Source: Neisseria yangbaofengii (GTDB lineage Bacteria; Pseudomonadota; Gammaproteobacteria; Burkholderiales; Neisseriaceae). Taken from it: DNA of 64,000 nt. The first letter of the stretch is position 1, and each line of letters starts with the position of its first letter. Below the pieces are notes generated by a model. The model saw only the letters and a list, made by a program, of their open reading frames with translations. It was not told the DNA's origin and searched no databases. This document shows positions 46,081 to 56,063 of this stretch, piece after piece. The stretch spans positions 1,798,001 through 1,862,000 of the forward strand of contig NZ_CP062976.1 in NCBI RefSeq assembly GCF_014898075.1. The letters are read 5' to 3'. Both the position numbers and the translations under genes were made by a program.

Positions 46081-47538
46081 TTATTTTTTCCAATATGCCG
46101 GTGTAAACAGAATCAACACCGTGAAAATTTCCAAACGCCCCAGCAGCATTACAATGGCACACAGCCATTTCTGCGCATCATTCAAACTGGCGTAATTATG
46201 CGCCGGCCCCACTTCACCCAAACCCGGACCCGCATTGGTAATACAAGCAATCACTGCCGTGAACGCGGAAACAAAATCCAAGCCGGTGACCATCATCAAG
46301 AAACTGAACACGACCACGGTCATAAAATAAACAAAAATAAACGACATTACCGTCAAGGCCATGCGCTCGGAAATGCTGCGGTTGTTGACCTTCACCGTAC
46401 GCACAGCGTGCGAGTGCAGCAGAATCATCATTTCGCGCAAACTGAATTTAAACAACACTAAAGCCCGCACGTTTTTAATGCCGCCGCCCATCGAGCCAGA
46501 ACAGGCCAATACGTTAGATAAGAAAAACATCCACAATGAAACCAGCAACGGCCACTTGGCGAAATCGGTATTGGCAAAGCCGCTGGCCAGACCAATCGAT
46601 ACAAAATTAAAGCTGACAAAGCGAAACGCATCTACCAACGACGGATAAAATTCTTTGTGCCACAAATAAAGGCTGGCCATAATGATGCTGCACGTCATCG
46701 TCAGCAGCAACACACGGCATTCTTCGTCTTTCCAATACACTTTCAGCGAACGCCCGCCCAACGCCGCAAAGTGGCTGGCAAAATTGATGCCGCCAAACAG
46801 CGTAAAAAACATAATCGTCCACTCGATTTTCACCGAATTGAAATAAGCGATACTGTCATCGTGCGTGGAAAATCCGCCCAAAGCCACCGACGACATAGCA
46901 TGACAGAGCGCATCAAACCAACTCATCCCCGCCCAATGCAAGGAAAAAAATGCCGCCACGGTGGTTAAAATATAAGCACCCCACAGCTTTTTAGCCACCT
47001 GAGAAATCCGCGGCGCCATTTTGCTTTCTTTGTCCAAACCCGGGATTTCAGCCTTGAAAAGCTGCGTACCGCCGACACCCAACATCGGCAAAATCGCCAC
47101 CGCCAGCACGATAATACCCATACCGCCCAGCCAGTTGAGCATGTGCCGCCAGAAATTGACCGATGGTGCCAAGGTATCCAAGCTGCTGATGACCGTTGCC
47201 CCTGTGGTGGTTAAACCCGACATCGCTTCAAAAAACGCATCGGTAAAACTCATGTGCGGCACATATAAATAAATCGGCACCGCCGCCACCATCGCAAACG
47301 CCAGCCACAGCATAATCACCAATGTAAAACCGTCGCGCGGACGCAACTCACGGTTATACCGCAGCGTCAGCAGCCAGATGGTGCAGGAAGAAAACGTCGT
47401 CACCAACGCGGTGCGGGCAAATGCCGGAAAAGCACTGTCGAGAAAAAAATACGACATCAGCGTCGGCACCATCAGTAACAGCGAAAACAACACGCCGAGC
47501 TTAGACAGCACGTGGATAATCGGTATGACTTTATACAT
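46081..47538 (-). CDS. trkH: Trk-type potassium uptake membrane subunit
   Basis: 485 residues, about ten membrane helices and four selectivity-filter-like loops of TrkH/KtrB type (for example SGLTTTGATVISSLDTL near residue 110, SVALGGFSTHDDSIAYF near residue 218 and ITNAGPGLGEVGPAH near residue 436). It forms a K+ channel-like transporter with the TrkA regulatory protein, which is not in the window. The start at 47538 (MYKVIPIIHVLSKLG) fits the family. Tail-to-tail DUS copies lie upstream at about 47592-47630. Confidence 0.92.
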   Translation of the reverse strand: MYKVIPIIHVLSKLGVLFSLLLMVPTLMSYFFLDSAFPAFARTALVTTFSSCTIWLLTLRYNRELRPRDGFTLVIMLWLAFAMVAAVPIYLYVPHMSFTDAFFEAMSGLTTTGATVISSLDTLAPSVNFWRHMLNWLGGMGIIVLAVAILPMLGVGGTQLFKAEIPGLDKESKMAPRISQVAKKLWGAYILTTVAAFFSLHWAGMSWFDALCHAMSSVALGGFSTHDDSIAYFNSVKIEWTIMFFTLFGGINFASHFAALGGRSLKVYWKDEECRVLLLTMTCSIIMASLYLWHKEFYPSLVDAFRFVSFNFVSIGLASGFANTDFAKWPLLVSLWMFFLSNVLACSGSMGGGIKNVRALVLFKFSLREMMILLHSHAVRTVKVNNRSISERMALTVMSFIFVYFMTVVVFSFLMMVTGLDFVSAFTAVIACITNAGPGLGEVGPAHNYASLNDAQKWLCAIVMLLGRLEIFTVLILFTPAYWKK

Positions 47539-47754
47539 ATCAATCTTTTAAACGCAGACCGTCTGAATATGGCTGCGAAACGGTTCAAAAATTTCAGACG
47601 GCCTTGATATTGATAAGGCCGTCTGAAAGCATATTTTATCAAATTCTCTACAAGCGGATATGGATATTTCTATTTTAACCGTCTGAAATGAGAATAAATC
47701 TCAAAACAAAACAGATGATTAGGTTTGATATTAGAATTTTTCCCTGTCACAAAC

Positions 47755-47782
47755 TTGTCTTTTAAAAAAATAGGTATATAAT
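47755..47782 (+). promoter_or_regulatory. promoter of rpmE2-rpmJ2
   Basis: TTGTCT at 47755-47760, a 16-base spacer and TATAAT at 47777-47782. The -10 overlaps the Zur-like operator. Confidence 0.6.
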
Positions 47783-47798
47783 GTTATGCTATAACATT
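47780..47798 (+). promoter_or_regulatory. Zur operator over the rpmE2-rpmJ2 promoter
   Basis: AATGTTAT, a 3-base centre GCT, then ATAACATT: a perfect palindrome matching the gammaproteobacterial and neisserial Zur box. Its place over the -10 predicts repression by zinc-loaded Zur and release in zinc shortage. Confidence 0.8.
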
Positions 47799-47819
47799 TA
47801 AATAGCAATAGGAAATTTT

Positions 47820-48095
47820 ATGAAACCCGATATTCACCCGGATAATTACCGTACCGTTTTGTTCTACGACAGCGGCGCCGACGAAGGTTGGCTCATCCGC
47901 TCATGCGCCAATACCCACGGTAAAACCATGGTTTGGAAAGACGGCAACGAATATCCACTGTTTTCTTTGGATACGTCTTCCGCTTCCCATCCCGTTTACA
48001 CCGGCAAACAGCGCAACGTAACCACCGAAGGCCGTGCCAGCAAGTTCCACCAACGTTTCCAATCGATGATGGGCTCTTTGAGAAAGGATAAATAA
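47820..48095 (+). CDS. rpmE2: zinc-independent ribosomal protein L31 type B
   Basis: 91 residues. The type B form [22 protein letters not shown] lacks the CxxC zinc ligands of type A L31 and carries the longer C-terminal tail ([15 protein letters not shown]). In zinc shortage it replaces the zinc-binding form and lets that zinc be reused. It is preceded by a Zur operator and by AGGA 9 bases before the ATG. The stop overlaps the start of rpmJ2 (TAATG). Confidence 0.95.
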   Translation: MKPDIHPDNYRTVLFYDSGADEGWLIRSCANTHGKTMVWKDGNEYPLFSLDTSSASHPVYTGKQRNVTTEGRASKFHQRFQSMMGSLRKDK

Positions 48096-48220
48096 TGCAG
48101 GTTTTATCTTCTCTGAAAACAGCCAAGAAACGCCACCGCGATTGTCAAATCGTGCGCCGTAAAGGCAAGGTATACGTAATTTGCAAGAGCAATCCGCGTT
48201 TCAAGGCACGTCAGCGCTAA
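48095..48220 (+). CDS. rpmJ2: ribosomal protein L36 type B
   Basis: 41 residues, starting [20 protein letters not shown] and ending NPRFKARQR. This is the YkgO-like form: only two cysteines (positions 17 and 30) and no Cys-x2-Cys plus His zinc set. It starts at the last base of the rpmE2 stop codon, so it is translationally coupled to it and shares the Zur promoter. Confidence 0.93.
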   Translation: MQVLSSLKTAKKRHRDCQIVRRKGKVYVICKSNPRFKARQR

Positions 48221-48269
48221 CCTTTTTTGCTGTGATTTTTTATGTAACTCTCTCTGGCTATTGAGATTT

Positions 48270-48305
48270 GGCCGCACCGCATCCCTTGGTGCGGCATTTT
48301 TTGTT
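48270..48305 (+). terminator. rho-independent terminator of rpmE2-rpmJ2
   Basis: GCCGCACC/GGTGCGGC stem with a 9-base loop, then a run of T, about 50 bases past the rpmJ2 stop. Confidence 0.85.
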
Positions 48306-48336
48306 TATTTTTTATACGCATTCTCCAAATGATACA

Positions 48337-48361
48337 AGGCCGCCTGAATTTCAGACGGCCT
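48337..48361. terminator. DUS hairpin terminator after the MORN-like gene
   Basis: AGGCCGCCTGAA (one mismatch to the uptake core) and TTCAGACGGCCT abut, 23 bases past the stop on the minus strand. Confidence 0.6.
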
Positions 48362-48383
48362 TGTTAATATAACCCTCGTTTAT

Positions 48384-49127
48384 TTACTCAATCTCAAACC
48401 CATCTTGATCCCATAAGGTCTTTTTCACCAATTGGTCATTTTGATACACGGCTTCTGATTTTTTCGAACCGTCTTCATACCAATCCAACACAATGCCGTT
48501 GCGGCGGCCGTTTCTAAACGACATCTCAGTCAATAATCGACCGGATTCGTCCCAACTGAGCATTTCCATCGGCTGATCGTTCACCATCTTCATTTCCGTT
48601 TTTGGGCTGCCATCGGCATACCATTGCTTCCAATAGCCGTTAGCCTTATCGTTTTTAAACTGTATTTCGCTCTCTTTATTGCCGTTTCGGTAATAGCGTG
48701 CGCCGACACCGTTGCTTAAGCCGTTTAAATACGGCATAACTGCTGATTTTTTGCCATTTGGATACCAGTTGATCCATTCGCCATTAGGCTTACCATTGCG
48801 GTAGCTGCCGACCATTTTTTTCTGACCGTTGAAATGCCATAAGGTTAATGTGCCATTATCCAACACCGGTACAAACACCTTAATCTGACTGGTTTGCACC
48901 TGATAAGGATCAGAATATTTTTTCATTGATGGATAATAGAAATCCTGCACCTGCGCCAAACCGGCGTTAACTTTATACTGGCGCACGTAAGCCACAGACG
49001 ACATGGTCGCGGTAATCTTACCTTGCTGATTAAAGTACACAGAATGAGTTTGCGCCCAAGCCGCCGCTGATCCTGCACTCATCGCCACCGACACCAAACC
49101 CATTGTTAAAAACCGGTTCATTTTCAT
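48384..49127 (-). CDS. exported MORN-variant (YwqK-like) repeat protein
   Basis: About 247 residues. The N-terminal signal peptide (residues 1-25, ending AAAWAQ) suggests export. The rest is a chain of MORN-like repeats with the pattern Y.NG...G.W..WY.NG.K (for example GKPNGEWINWYPNGKK and KANGYWKQWYADGSPK). YwqK family names mention antitoxins, but no toxin gene lies beside it and the signal peptide argues for an envelope role. I start at MKMNRF near 49127; adjacent ATG codons are possible and the ribosome-binding site is weak. Function unknown. Confidence 0.7.
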   Translation of the reverse strand: MKMNRFLTMGLVSVAMSAGSAAAWAQTHSVYFNQQGKITATMSSVAYVRQYKVNAGLAQVQDFYYPSMKKYSDPYQVQTSQIKVFVPVLDNGTLTLWHFNGQKKMVGSYRNGKPNGEWINWYPNGKKSAVMPYLNGLSNGVGARYYRNGNKESEIQFKNDKANGYWKQWYADGSPKTEMKMVNDQPMEMLSWDESGRLLTEMSFRNGRRNGIVLDWYEDGSKKSEAVYQNDQLVKKTLWDQDGFEIE

Positions 49128-49393
49128 CATCCATATAGAAAGCCTAGCGCTATTGCAATAAACCTTCATTTATTTACATGCTTGATTATCGTGCAATATT
49201 CAGAAAATCAAGTATTATTTTTCAATTTAACCATTATAAAACAAAGTACCTATATTTGTTAAATACAATATTTTTATATCATTGATTAAGACGGTTTTTA
49301 CCAAACGCAAATTCATTTATTAAAATGATAACGGAATAATCTGGTTTTTAAACCGATATAGCAAATAAACATAATCTTCGATACAATTCCACC

Positions 49394-49744
49394 ATGGCCT
49401 ATTCAGAAGACTTCAAACAACTCGTACTCAAAAAACTCCGTCAAGGATGGACGATTCGCAGAGCCGCAAAAGAATTCGGCATCGCCATCTCCACCATCAC
49501 ACTTTGGAGACGCCCTCCGGCTCCTCAAGCCCCTCCAAAGCAACGGAAAACCCGCAAAATCAGCGTCCAAGCACTGCTCGAAGATGTTGAGCGTTATCCC
49601 GATGCCTATTGCTATGAAAGAGCGCAACGCTTTGGCTGTTCCCATACTGCCATACACAAAGCATTAAAGCGATACAACATCAGCTACAAAAAAAGACCAA
49701 CCGCCACCCGAAAGCCAACAGAGGGCTCAGAAAAAACTTCCTGA
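49394..49744 (+). CDS. IS630-family transposase, N-terminal frame
   Basis: 116 residues with a helix-turn-helix (KLRQGWTIRRAAKEFGIAISTITLW) and a second one (CYERAQRFGCSHTAIHKALKRY). It ends shortly after an A6 run at about 49731, where a -1 shift continues into the next frame. Confidence 0.82.
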   Translation: MAYSEDFKQLVLKKLRQGWTIRRAAKEFGIAISTITLWRRPPAPQAPPKQRKTRKISVQALLEDVERYPDAYCYERAQRFGCSHTAIHKALKRYNISYKKRPTATRKPTEGSEKTS

Positions 49745-50223
49745 AGTTACTGCACCGCTACATCCGCCGTAACCGTCCGGTTGTTTATTTAGACGAGAGC
49801 GGATTCAGAACATCCTGTTACCGGCCTTACGCTTATGCGCCAAAAAGCCGGCGCTGTTATGCGCTCCATGATTGGCAGGGACATCATCAGACCAATGCTA
49901 TTGGGGCGTTATTTCACGGCAAACTGTTTGCCGTCGGGTTGTTTGATTGCAGTATTGACCGCCGAATATTTGACGCTTGGGTGGAGCGGATTTTGATTCC
50001 GGAGCTACCGCAAAACAGTGTGGTGGTGATGGATAATGCGACGTTTCATAAGGGGAATGCTTTAGCACTTCTGAAGGAGAAAGGCCATACTGTGTTATGG
50101 CTTCCGCCCTATAGCCCTGATCTGAATCAGATAGAGAAAAAGTGGGCTTGGATTAAAGGTGTTAGGAATCGGCTGCGAATTATGGATGTGGATTGTCTGT
50201 TTCAGATGTGTATCGATAAATAA
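49726..50223 (+). CDS. IS630-family transposase, C-terminal DDE frame
   Basis: Open frame of about 165 codons in -1 relation to the upstream part. The catalytic set is visible: VVYLDESGF, VVVMDNATFHKG and LPPYSPDLNQIEKKW. It has no convincing start of its own before about 49939, so it is probably made by slippage on the A6 run. If slippage does not occur, the element is a pseudogene. Confidence 0.78.
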   Translation, partial: LRKNFLKLLHRYIRRNRPVVYLDESGFRTSCYRPYAYAPKSRRCYALHDWQGHHQTNAIGALFHGKLFAVGLFDCSIDRRIFDAWVERILIPELPQNSVVVMDNATFHKGNALALLKEKGHTVLWLPPYSPDLNQIEKKWAWIKGVRNRLRIMDVDCLFQMCIDK

Positions 50224-50291
50224 GTTTGTTTGCTATATATCACACATAAGCAAGGCCGTCTGAAACCTGCAGCTATTCAACCCCCAAGCCA

Positions 50292-50325
50292 CAAAAAACC
50301 GCCCTGCATTCGCAGGGCGGTTAAT
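50292..50325 (-). terminator. rho-independent terminator of ppsA
   Basis: ACCGCCCTGC/GCAGGGCGGT stem followed by six T on the minus strand, about 30 bases past the ppsA stop. Confidence 0.85.
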
Positions 50326-50352
50326 AGTTTAGACTAATCTTTTCAGACAACC

Positions 50353-52740
50353 TTATTTGTTCAATTCATTGGCCAGATACAGCCAAGTTTCGATAACGGT
50401 ATCCGGATTCAGAGACACGCTTTCGATGCCTTCTTCCACCAGCCATTTGGCAAAATCAGGGTGATCGGAAGGGCCTTGGCCGCAGATGCCGACATATTTG
50501 TTTTGTTTGCGGCAGGCAGAAATCGCCAAATGCAGCATCACTTTAACCGCCGCATTACGTTCGTCAAATGTTGCCGCAATCGGACCGCCGCTGTCTCGGT
50601 CCACGCCCAGCGTCAGTTGGGTCATGTCGTTTGAACCGATGGAGAAGCCGTCAAAGTATTGCAGGAACTGTTCGGCCAGCAATGCGTTGCTCGGTACTTC
50701 GCACATCATAATCAGACGCAAACCGTTTTTACCGCGTTCCAAACCGTTTTCTTTCAAGGCCTTAACCACCAATTCAGCTTCCGCCAAAGTACGGATAAAC
50801 GGAATCATGATTTCAACGTTGGTCAGACCCATTTCGTCACGGACACGTTTCAGGGCTTTACATTCCAGCGCAAAGCAGTCGGCAAAATCTTCCGACACAT
50901 AACGTGCCGCCCCACGGAAGCCCAACATCGGGTTTTCTTCGTGCGGTTCGTAAATATTGCCGCCGACCAGATTGGCATATTCGTTGGATTTGAAGTCGGA
51001 CATGCGGACGATGGTTTTACGGGGATAAACCGAAGCGGCCAGAGTTGCCACACCTTCGGCGATTTTATCGACATAGAAATCCACCGGAGAAGCATAACCG
51101 GCAATACGGCGGGTAATTTCGGCTTTCAGCTCGTCGTCTTGTTTGTCAAATTCCAACAAGGCTTTCGGGTGGATACCGATTTGGCGGTTGATGATAAATT
51201 CCATGCGTGCCAAGCCGATACCTTCGCTAGGCAGACCGGAGAAGCTGAACGCCAATTCAGGATTGCCGACGTTCATCATCACTTTTACCGGTGCTTTCGG
51301 CATATTGTCCAAAGCCACATCGGTAACGTTTACTTCCAACAAACCTTCGTAAATCAGGCCGGTGTCGCCTTCGGCACACGATACGGTTACTTCCTGACCG
51401 GCATGAAGACGGCTTGTCGCATCGCCGCAGCCGACAACCGCAGGAATGCCCAATTCACGGGCAATAATCGCTGCGTGGCAGGTACGGCCGCCACGATTGG
51501 TTACAATCGCAGAAGCACGTTTCATCACCGGCTCCCAATCCGGGTCGGTCATATCGGTTACCAACACGTCGCCCGCTTCCACACTTTCCATTTCTGAAGC
51601 GTCTTTAACCAAACGTACTTTGCCTTGGCCGACTTTCTGACCGATAGCACGGCCTTCGGCCAATACTTTTTTCTCACCGCTGATGGCATAGCGGCGCAGG
51701 CTGCGGCTACCGTCTTCCTGCGATTTAACGGTTTCCGGACGGGCTTGCAGAATATACAGTTTACCGTCGATACCGTCTCGACCCCATTCGATGTCCATCG
51801 GACGGCCGTAGTGTTTTTCGATAATCAGAGCGTAATGCGCCAACTCGGTTACTTCTTCGTCGGTAATCGAGAAGCGGTTGCGGTCTGCTTCAGGCACGTC
51901 GATATTGGCCACCGATTTACCGGCTTCGGCTTTATCGGTGAAAATCATTTTAATCTGTTTCGAACCCATGGTTTTACGCAGAATGGCCGGTTTGCCCGCT
52001 TTCAGCGTCGGTTTGAATACATAGAATTCGTCAGGATTTACCGCACCCTGCACCACGTTTTCGCCCAAACCGTAAGACGAGGTAACAAATACCACTTGGT
52101 CGTAACCGGATTCGGTATCGATGGTAAACATCACGCCTGACGAACCGCTGTCGGAACGCACCATGCGCTGCACACCGGCAGACAGGGCAACGATGTCGTG
52201 TTCAAAACCTTTGTGAACACGGTAAGAAATGGCACGATCATTATACAGCGAAGCAAACACATGGTGCATGGCTTCTTTAACGTTTTCCAAACCATTGATA
52301 TTCAGGAATGTTTCCTGCTGACCCGCAAATGAAGCGTCCGGCAGGTCTTCTGCGGTGGCAGAAGAGCGTACGGCAACGGAAATGTCTTCGCTGCCGGCAT
52401 CGGCAACCATTTTGTTCCATGCTGCTTCGATTTCGTTGTTCAGTTGCTCCGGAAACGGCGTATCCAAAATCCATTGGCGGATTTCTTTACCCACACGCGC
52501 CAATTCGGCAACGTCGTCAACGTCCAACCCGGCCAGTGCGGCGGAAATACGGTCGCTCAGGCCTTCGTGTGCCAAAAAGGCACGGTAAGCATCTGCGGTG
52601 GTGGCAAAACCGCCGGGAACACGTACGCCTTTCTCAGTCAGCTGACTGATCATTTCGCCCAAAGAGGCATTTTTACCGCCCACGCTTTCCACATCGGTCA
52701 TGCGCAGGTTCTCAAACCAAATTACATAGTTTGCAGCCAT
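50353..52740 (-). CDS. ppsA: phosphoenolpyruvate synthase
   Basis: 795 residues; makes PEP from pyruvate, ATP and water for gluconeogenesis. The N-terminal ATP-grasp domain starts [30 protein letters not shown]. The swivelling phosphohistidine domain has [21 protein letters not shown] near residue 420. The C-terminal PEP/pyruvate barrel has [17 protein letters not shown] and the catalytic Cys in [13 protein letters not shown] near residue 750. The regulator gene ppsR is divergent, across 421 bases. Confidence 0.96.
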   Translation of the reverse strand: MAANYVIWFENLRMTDVESVGGKNASLGEMISQLTEKGVRVPGGFATTADAYRAFLAHEGLSDRISAALAGLDVDDVAELARVGKEIRQWILDTPFPEQLNNEIEAAWNKMVADAGSEDISVAVRSSATAEDLPDASFAGQQETFLNINGLENVKEAMHHVFASLYNDRAISYRVHKGFEHDIVALSAGVQRMVRSDSGSSGVMFTIDTESGYDQVVFVTSSYGLGENVVQGAVNPDEFYVFKPTLKAGKPAILRKTMGSKQIKMIFTDKAEAGKSVANIDVPEADRNRFSITDEEVTELAHYALIIEKHYGRPMDIEWGRDGIDGKLYILQARPETVKSQEDGSRSLRRYAISGEKKVLAEGRAIGQKVGQGKVRLVKDASEMESVEAGDVLVTDMTDPDWEPVMKRASAIVTNRGGRTCHAAIIARELGIPAVVGCGDATSRLHAGQEVTVSCAEGDTGLIYEGLLEVNVTDVALDNMPKAPVKVMMNVGNPELAFSFSGLPSEGIGLARMEFIINRQIGIHPKALLEFDKQDDELKAEITRRIAGYASPVDFYVDKIAEGVATLAASVYPRKTIVRMSDFKSNEYANLVGGNIYEPHEENPMLGFRGAARYVSEDFADCFALECKALKRVRDEMGLTNVEIMIPFIRTLAEAELVVKALKENGLERGKNGLRLIMMCEVPSNALLAEQFLQYFDGFSIGSNDMTQLTLGVDRDSGGPIAATFDERNAAVKVMLHLAISACRKQNKYVGICGQGPSDHPDFAKWLVEEGIESVSLNPDTVIETWLYLANELNK

Positions 52741-53161
52741 TTTTCATCCAGTTCGTGTATGTTAAAAAAGAAATGAATCCGCTGGCTTATTCTAAGCGAT
52801 TCAAACTGTCTCTGTCATGTATTTTTTCGGTTTTTGCAGCGATTATCGCAGCGCAGGCCGTCTGAAAAATTGCGGCTTTTGGCGGTGTAGTCGCTTGAAA
52901 CCCGAAATACCGATACTTTTCAGACGGCCTTATCTTCTTGTAAAACATAACGTTTGAAACAATTCGATGAATTTTAAATATTTACGTTATTCAAAATATT
53001 TGGAATTATATTTCAATTTTTCTATTTTATTAAAATTAATATGCGTTAAGTTTTTTATGGTTTTGTGTTGTAATTATCTGTAATTTCACCGCCGCCGCTT
53101 TATTCCCGCCGCTGCTCTTGTTATGATAACGGCCGGTTTCCGTTATTCCGAAAGACCCGCC
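52741..53161. other. ppsA/ppsR divergent intergenic region
   Basis: No gene seen. Two uptake cores in opposite directions lie about 50 bases apart (near 52857 and 52919). An extended -10, TGTTATGAT at 53119-53127, could serve ppsR. The middle is AT-rich. Confidence 0.55.
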
Positions 53162-53983
53162 ATGAATACCACCCGACACGTTTTCTATATTTCCGACCGC
53201 ACCGGCCTGACCGCCGAAAACATCGGTGAAGCGCTACTCAACCAATTCGGCAGCCTGCAATTCAAACGCTCGACCTATCCGTTTATCGACACGCCGGAAA
53301 AAGCGCTGGCCGTGGTGGAAAAGGTAAACCGTTCCGCCGAAGAACACGGCGTACGCCCGATTGCCTTTGTCAGCGTGGTTAATCACGAAATCCGCCACAT
53401 CATTAAAGAAGCAAATGCTTTTGTAATCAACTTCTTCGATACGTTCTTGGGCCAACTCGAAAAAGAATTGAACGCCCAAGCCACGCTGTCGCTGCAAGGG
53501 CACCACAGCATCGGCAACACCCAACGCTACGATGCCCGTATGGAAGCGGTGAATTTCTCGCTCAATCACGACGACGGCGTGAGCGATAAAAATCTGAAAG
53601 AAGCCGATGTGATTCTGATGGGCGTATCCCGTTCCGGTAAAACCCCGACCTGTCTCTACCTCGCCCTGCAATACGGTATCCGTGCCGCCAACTATCCGCT
53701 GATTCCCGACGATTTGGAATCCACCGATTTGCCGCGCATGGTGAAACCTTACAAAGACAAACTGTTCGGCCTGACCATTCAGCCGGAACGCCTGCAAGCT
53801 ATCCGCCAAGAGCGCCGCCCGAATTCGACCTATGCGCAAATCAACACCTGCCGCAGCGAAGTAGCCGACGCACAGGCAATGTTCAAACGCCACGGCATTC
53901 CGTTTACCAATACCACCGATAAATCGGTAGAAGAATTGGCGGTACACATCCTGCAAGCCCGCCAATTGAAACGCCGTTTCTAA
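53162..53983 (+). CDS. ppsR: PEP synthase regulatory protein (kinase/phosphotransferase)
   Basis: 273 residues, DUF299/PSRP family. It inactivates PEP synthase by ADP-dependent phosphorylation and reactivates it by phosphate-dependent removal. The P-loop GVSRSGKTPTCLYLALQYG near residue 155 and the N-terminal YISDRTGLTAENIGEALL are family marks. The ATG at 53162 (MNTTRHVFYISDRT) is preferred to the longer frame at 53123. It sits opposite ppsA, its target. Confidence 0.93.
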   Translation: MNTTRHVFYISDRTGLTAENIGEALLNQFGSLQFKRSTYPFIDTPEKALAVVEKVNRSAEEHGVRPIAFVSVVNHEIRHIIKEANAFVINFFDTFLGQLEKELNAQATLSLQGHHSIGNTQRYDARMEAVNFSLNHDDGVSDKNLKEADVILMGVSRSGKTPTCLYLALQYGIRAANYPLIPDDLESTDLPRMVKPYKDKLFGLTIQPERLQAIRQERRPNSTYAQINTCRSEVADAQAMFKRHGIPFTNTTDKSVEELAVHILQARQLKRRF

Positions 53984-53998
53984 TCTATGCATCACAAA

Positions 53999-54031
53999 AG
54001 GCCGTCTGAAACACGATGTTTCAGACGGCCT
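53999..54031. terminator. inverted DUS pair terminator of ppsR
   Basis: AGGCCGTCTGAAAC and TTTCAGACGGCCT followed by T, 16 bases past the stop. Confidence 0.75.
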
Positions 54032-54058
54032 TTTATCAACCAATCTTACATGTAAGAA

Positions 54059-54261
54059 TAGGAAATCGCCGGGTTGGTTACACTTTTTATGCAAAACAGC
54101 TTTTGTTTTTTGTCTGAACGATTGTTTTAGGATTTTCGGGCGTTATCAAGAATCATGCGGCTTTGCCGTGCCTTTCGCTATGCTTGGCAACACTCGGAAA
54201 TCCCCAACCGGATCTTCAGGCAAAAAAGAAAAAGTGTACACAACGCCGGGATTTTTTACAG
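54059..54261. repeat. long-palindrome repeat, copy 2
   Basis: Same layout as 12728-12923: TAGGAAATCGCCGGGTTGG end, ACTTTTTATGCAAAACA, central GGATTTTCGGGCG...CACTCGGAAATCC and a mirrored right end ending at the recJ stop codon. Divergence from copy 1 is moderate and spread along the whole length. Confidence 0.8.
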
Positions 54262-55962
54262 CTACGCCGCTTCCCAATAATCAATATAAAGCTGCAATTC
54301 CACATTATTACGCCATTCGTTGGCCACGGGGCGGTACACGGTGCGAATATGTTCGGGAATTTCTTCGCTGCACCGCCAAAACATCGCTTCAAATTCAAAG
54401 CCGTCTTTTTGCAGCCACACTTTTTTATGCTTGCCTTCCGCGCCCATCCATTGCTGGCGTACGACATGAAATTCATCGGTAAAACTCGGCGGCGCAAAAC
54501 CCTGTCCCCACACATGGCGGGCAAGGCTTTGCGCTCGTTCCAATGTAATTTCGACCGCTGGCAGGCTGCCGTCGGTGATGAAGGTTTGCGATAAATCGTC
54601 TTCGCTCACCATGTCGCGCACGGCTTGCTCAAAGGCCGTCTGAAACGCAGGGATCTTGTGTTCTAAAATACTCAAACCCGCTGCCATCGCGTGGCCGCCG
54701 AATTTCAAAATCAAATCAGGATGGCGTTTGCTGACCAAATCCAGTGCATCGCGCAAGTGCAGATTGGGAATGGAACGGCCCGAGCCGCGCACTTCGCCAT
54801 TATCCGCCGGTGCGAATACAATGGTAGGGCGGTAAAAGCGGTCTTTCAAGCGGCTGGCCACAATGCCGATCACACCTTGATGGTAGTCTTCGCGGTAAGC
54901 CACCAGTGTGGCTTGCCGGCCCGGCAAGGTTTCGGGGAACGAATCCAAGGCATCTTGCAGCATGGATTGCTCGATTTCGCGGCGCTCGATATTAAGGTTG
55001 TTCAACTGAGCCGCCAGCTCTTTAGCCTGCCGGTCATTGTCCGCCAGCAAACAGGCGATACCGAGCGCCATATCGTCCAAACGTCCCGCCGCATTGATGC
55101 GCGGCCCTAACGCAAACCCCATGTCAAACGGCTGCGCTTTGCGCCAATCGCGCCGCGCCACTTCAAACAATGCACGAATGCCCGGCCGCATTTTACCCTG
55201 CCGCATACGCTTCAAACCTTGCGACACCAAAATGCGGTTGTTGTGATCAAGCGCAACCACATCGGCCACCGTACCCAACGCCACCAAATCCAATAATTCA
55301 GCCAGATTCGGTTCTTGCAGGCCGTCTGAAAAATATTGGCGTCGGCGCAACTCGGCACGCAAAGCCATCAACACATAAAAAATTACGCCCACACCGGCCA
55401 GGCTTTTGCTCTCGAAGCCGCAACCGCGCTGGTTCGGATTCACGATAATGCAATCGGGCACCTGTTCGGCCGGAAGGTGGTGGTCGGTCACCACCACATC
55501 CAAACCCAACGCCTGCGCACGCGCCACACCGGCCAAGCTGGCAATGCCGTTATCCACCGTCAGCAGCAGGTTTGTGCCCTTTTCTGCCGCGATTTCCGCC
55601 AATTCAGGGGTAAGACCGTAGCCGTGTTCAAAACGGTTGGGCACCAAAAAATCCACCGCCGCCCCCATCGCGCTCAAGCCTTTGATGCCCACCGCGCAAG
55701 CTGTTGCACCATCGACATCGTAGTCGGCCACAATCAGGATTTTTTCCTGCCGCGCAATGGCATCGGCCAAACGTACCGCTGCCGCTTCGCATTGGTTGAG
55801 CGACTGATACGGCAGTAATCCGGTGAGCTTGTCTTCCAATTCCTGCGGTGTCTGCACATCACGCGCGGCGCATAGGCGCGCAATCAGCGGGTCGGCTCCG
55901 GCATTGATTAAGGTGTCGCATACGGATTGGTTGAAGGAACGGGTTTGTATCTTTACGGCCAT
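54262..55962 (-). CDS. recJ: single-stranded-DNA-specific exonuclease RecJ
   Basis: 566 residues; 5'-3' ssDNA exonuclease used in recombination and mismatch repair. DHH motifs are IVADYDVDGATACAVG near residue 77 and VVTDHHLPAEQVPD near residue 160. The DHHA1 motif GSGRSIPNLHLRDAL with FGGHAMAAGLSI (near residue 430) and a C-terminal OB domain follow. Two uptake cores lie in the gene (near 54633 and 55319). A repeat element abuts its stop codon exactly. Confidence 0.95.
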   Translation of the reverse strand: MAVKIQTRSFNQSVCDTLINAGADPLIARLCAARDVQTPQELEDKLTGLLPYQSLNQCEAAAVRLADAIARQEKILIVADYDVDGATACAVGIKGLSAMGAAVDFLVPNRFEHGYGLTPELAEIAAEKGTNLLLTVDNGIASLAGVARAQALGLDVVVTDHHLPAEQVPDCIIVNPNQRGCGFESKSLAGVGVIFYVLMALRAELRRRQYFSDGLQEPNLAELLDLVALGTVADVVALDHNNRILVSQGLKRMRQGKMRPGIRALFEVARRDWRKAQPFDMGFALGPRINAAGRLDDMALGIACLLADNDRQAKELAAQLNNLNIERREIEQSMLQDALDSFPETLPGRQATLVAYREDYHQGVIGIVASRLKDRFYRPTIVFAPADNGEVRGSGRSIPNLHLRDALDLVSKRHPDLILKFGGHAMAAGLSILEHKIPAFQTAFEQAVRDMVSEDDLSQTFITDGSLPAVEITLERAQSLARHVWGQGFAPPSFTDEFHVVRQQWMGAEGKHKKVWLQKDGFEFEAMFWRCSEEIPEHIRTVYRPVANEWRNNVELQLYIDYWEAA

Positions 55963-56063
55963 GTTTTAGTTTTCACGAATAAGATTAAATGGTTTTCAGA
56001 CGGCCTGTGGTTCATTAGGTCGTCTGAAGGTATGATACCGGGTTTAAAATAGAACGATTCACC

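Larger units (their letters stand above)
49359..50235 (+). mobile_element. IS630-family insertion sequence
   Basis: About 877 bp bounded by imperfect inverted ends TAGCAAATAAAC and GTTTGTTTGCTA with TA on both sides, as expected for IS630/Tc1 elements. It holds a transposase split into two frames. Confidence 0.82.

Noticed and set aside
48384-49127. MORN-like protein as an antitoxin of a toxin-antitoxin pair
   Set aside because: It has a signal peptide and no neighbouring toxin; the YwqK antitoxin label is a family name only.
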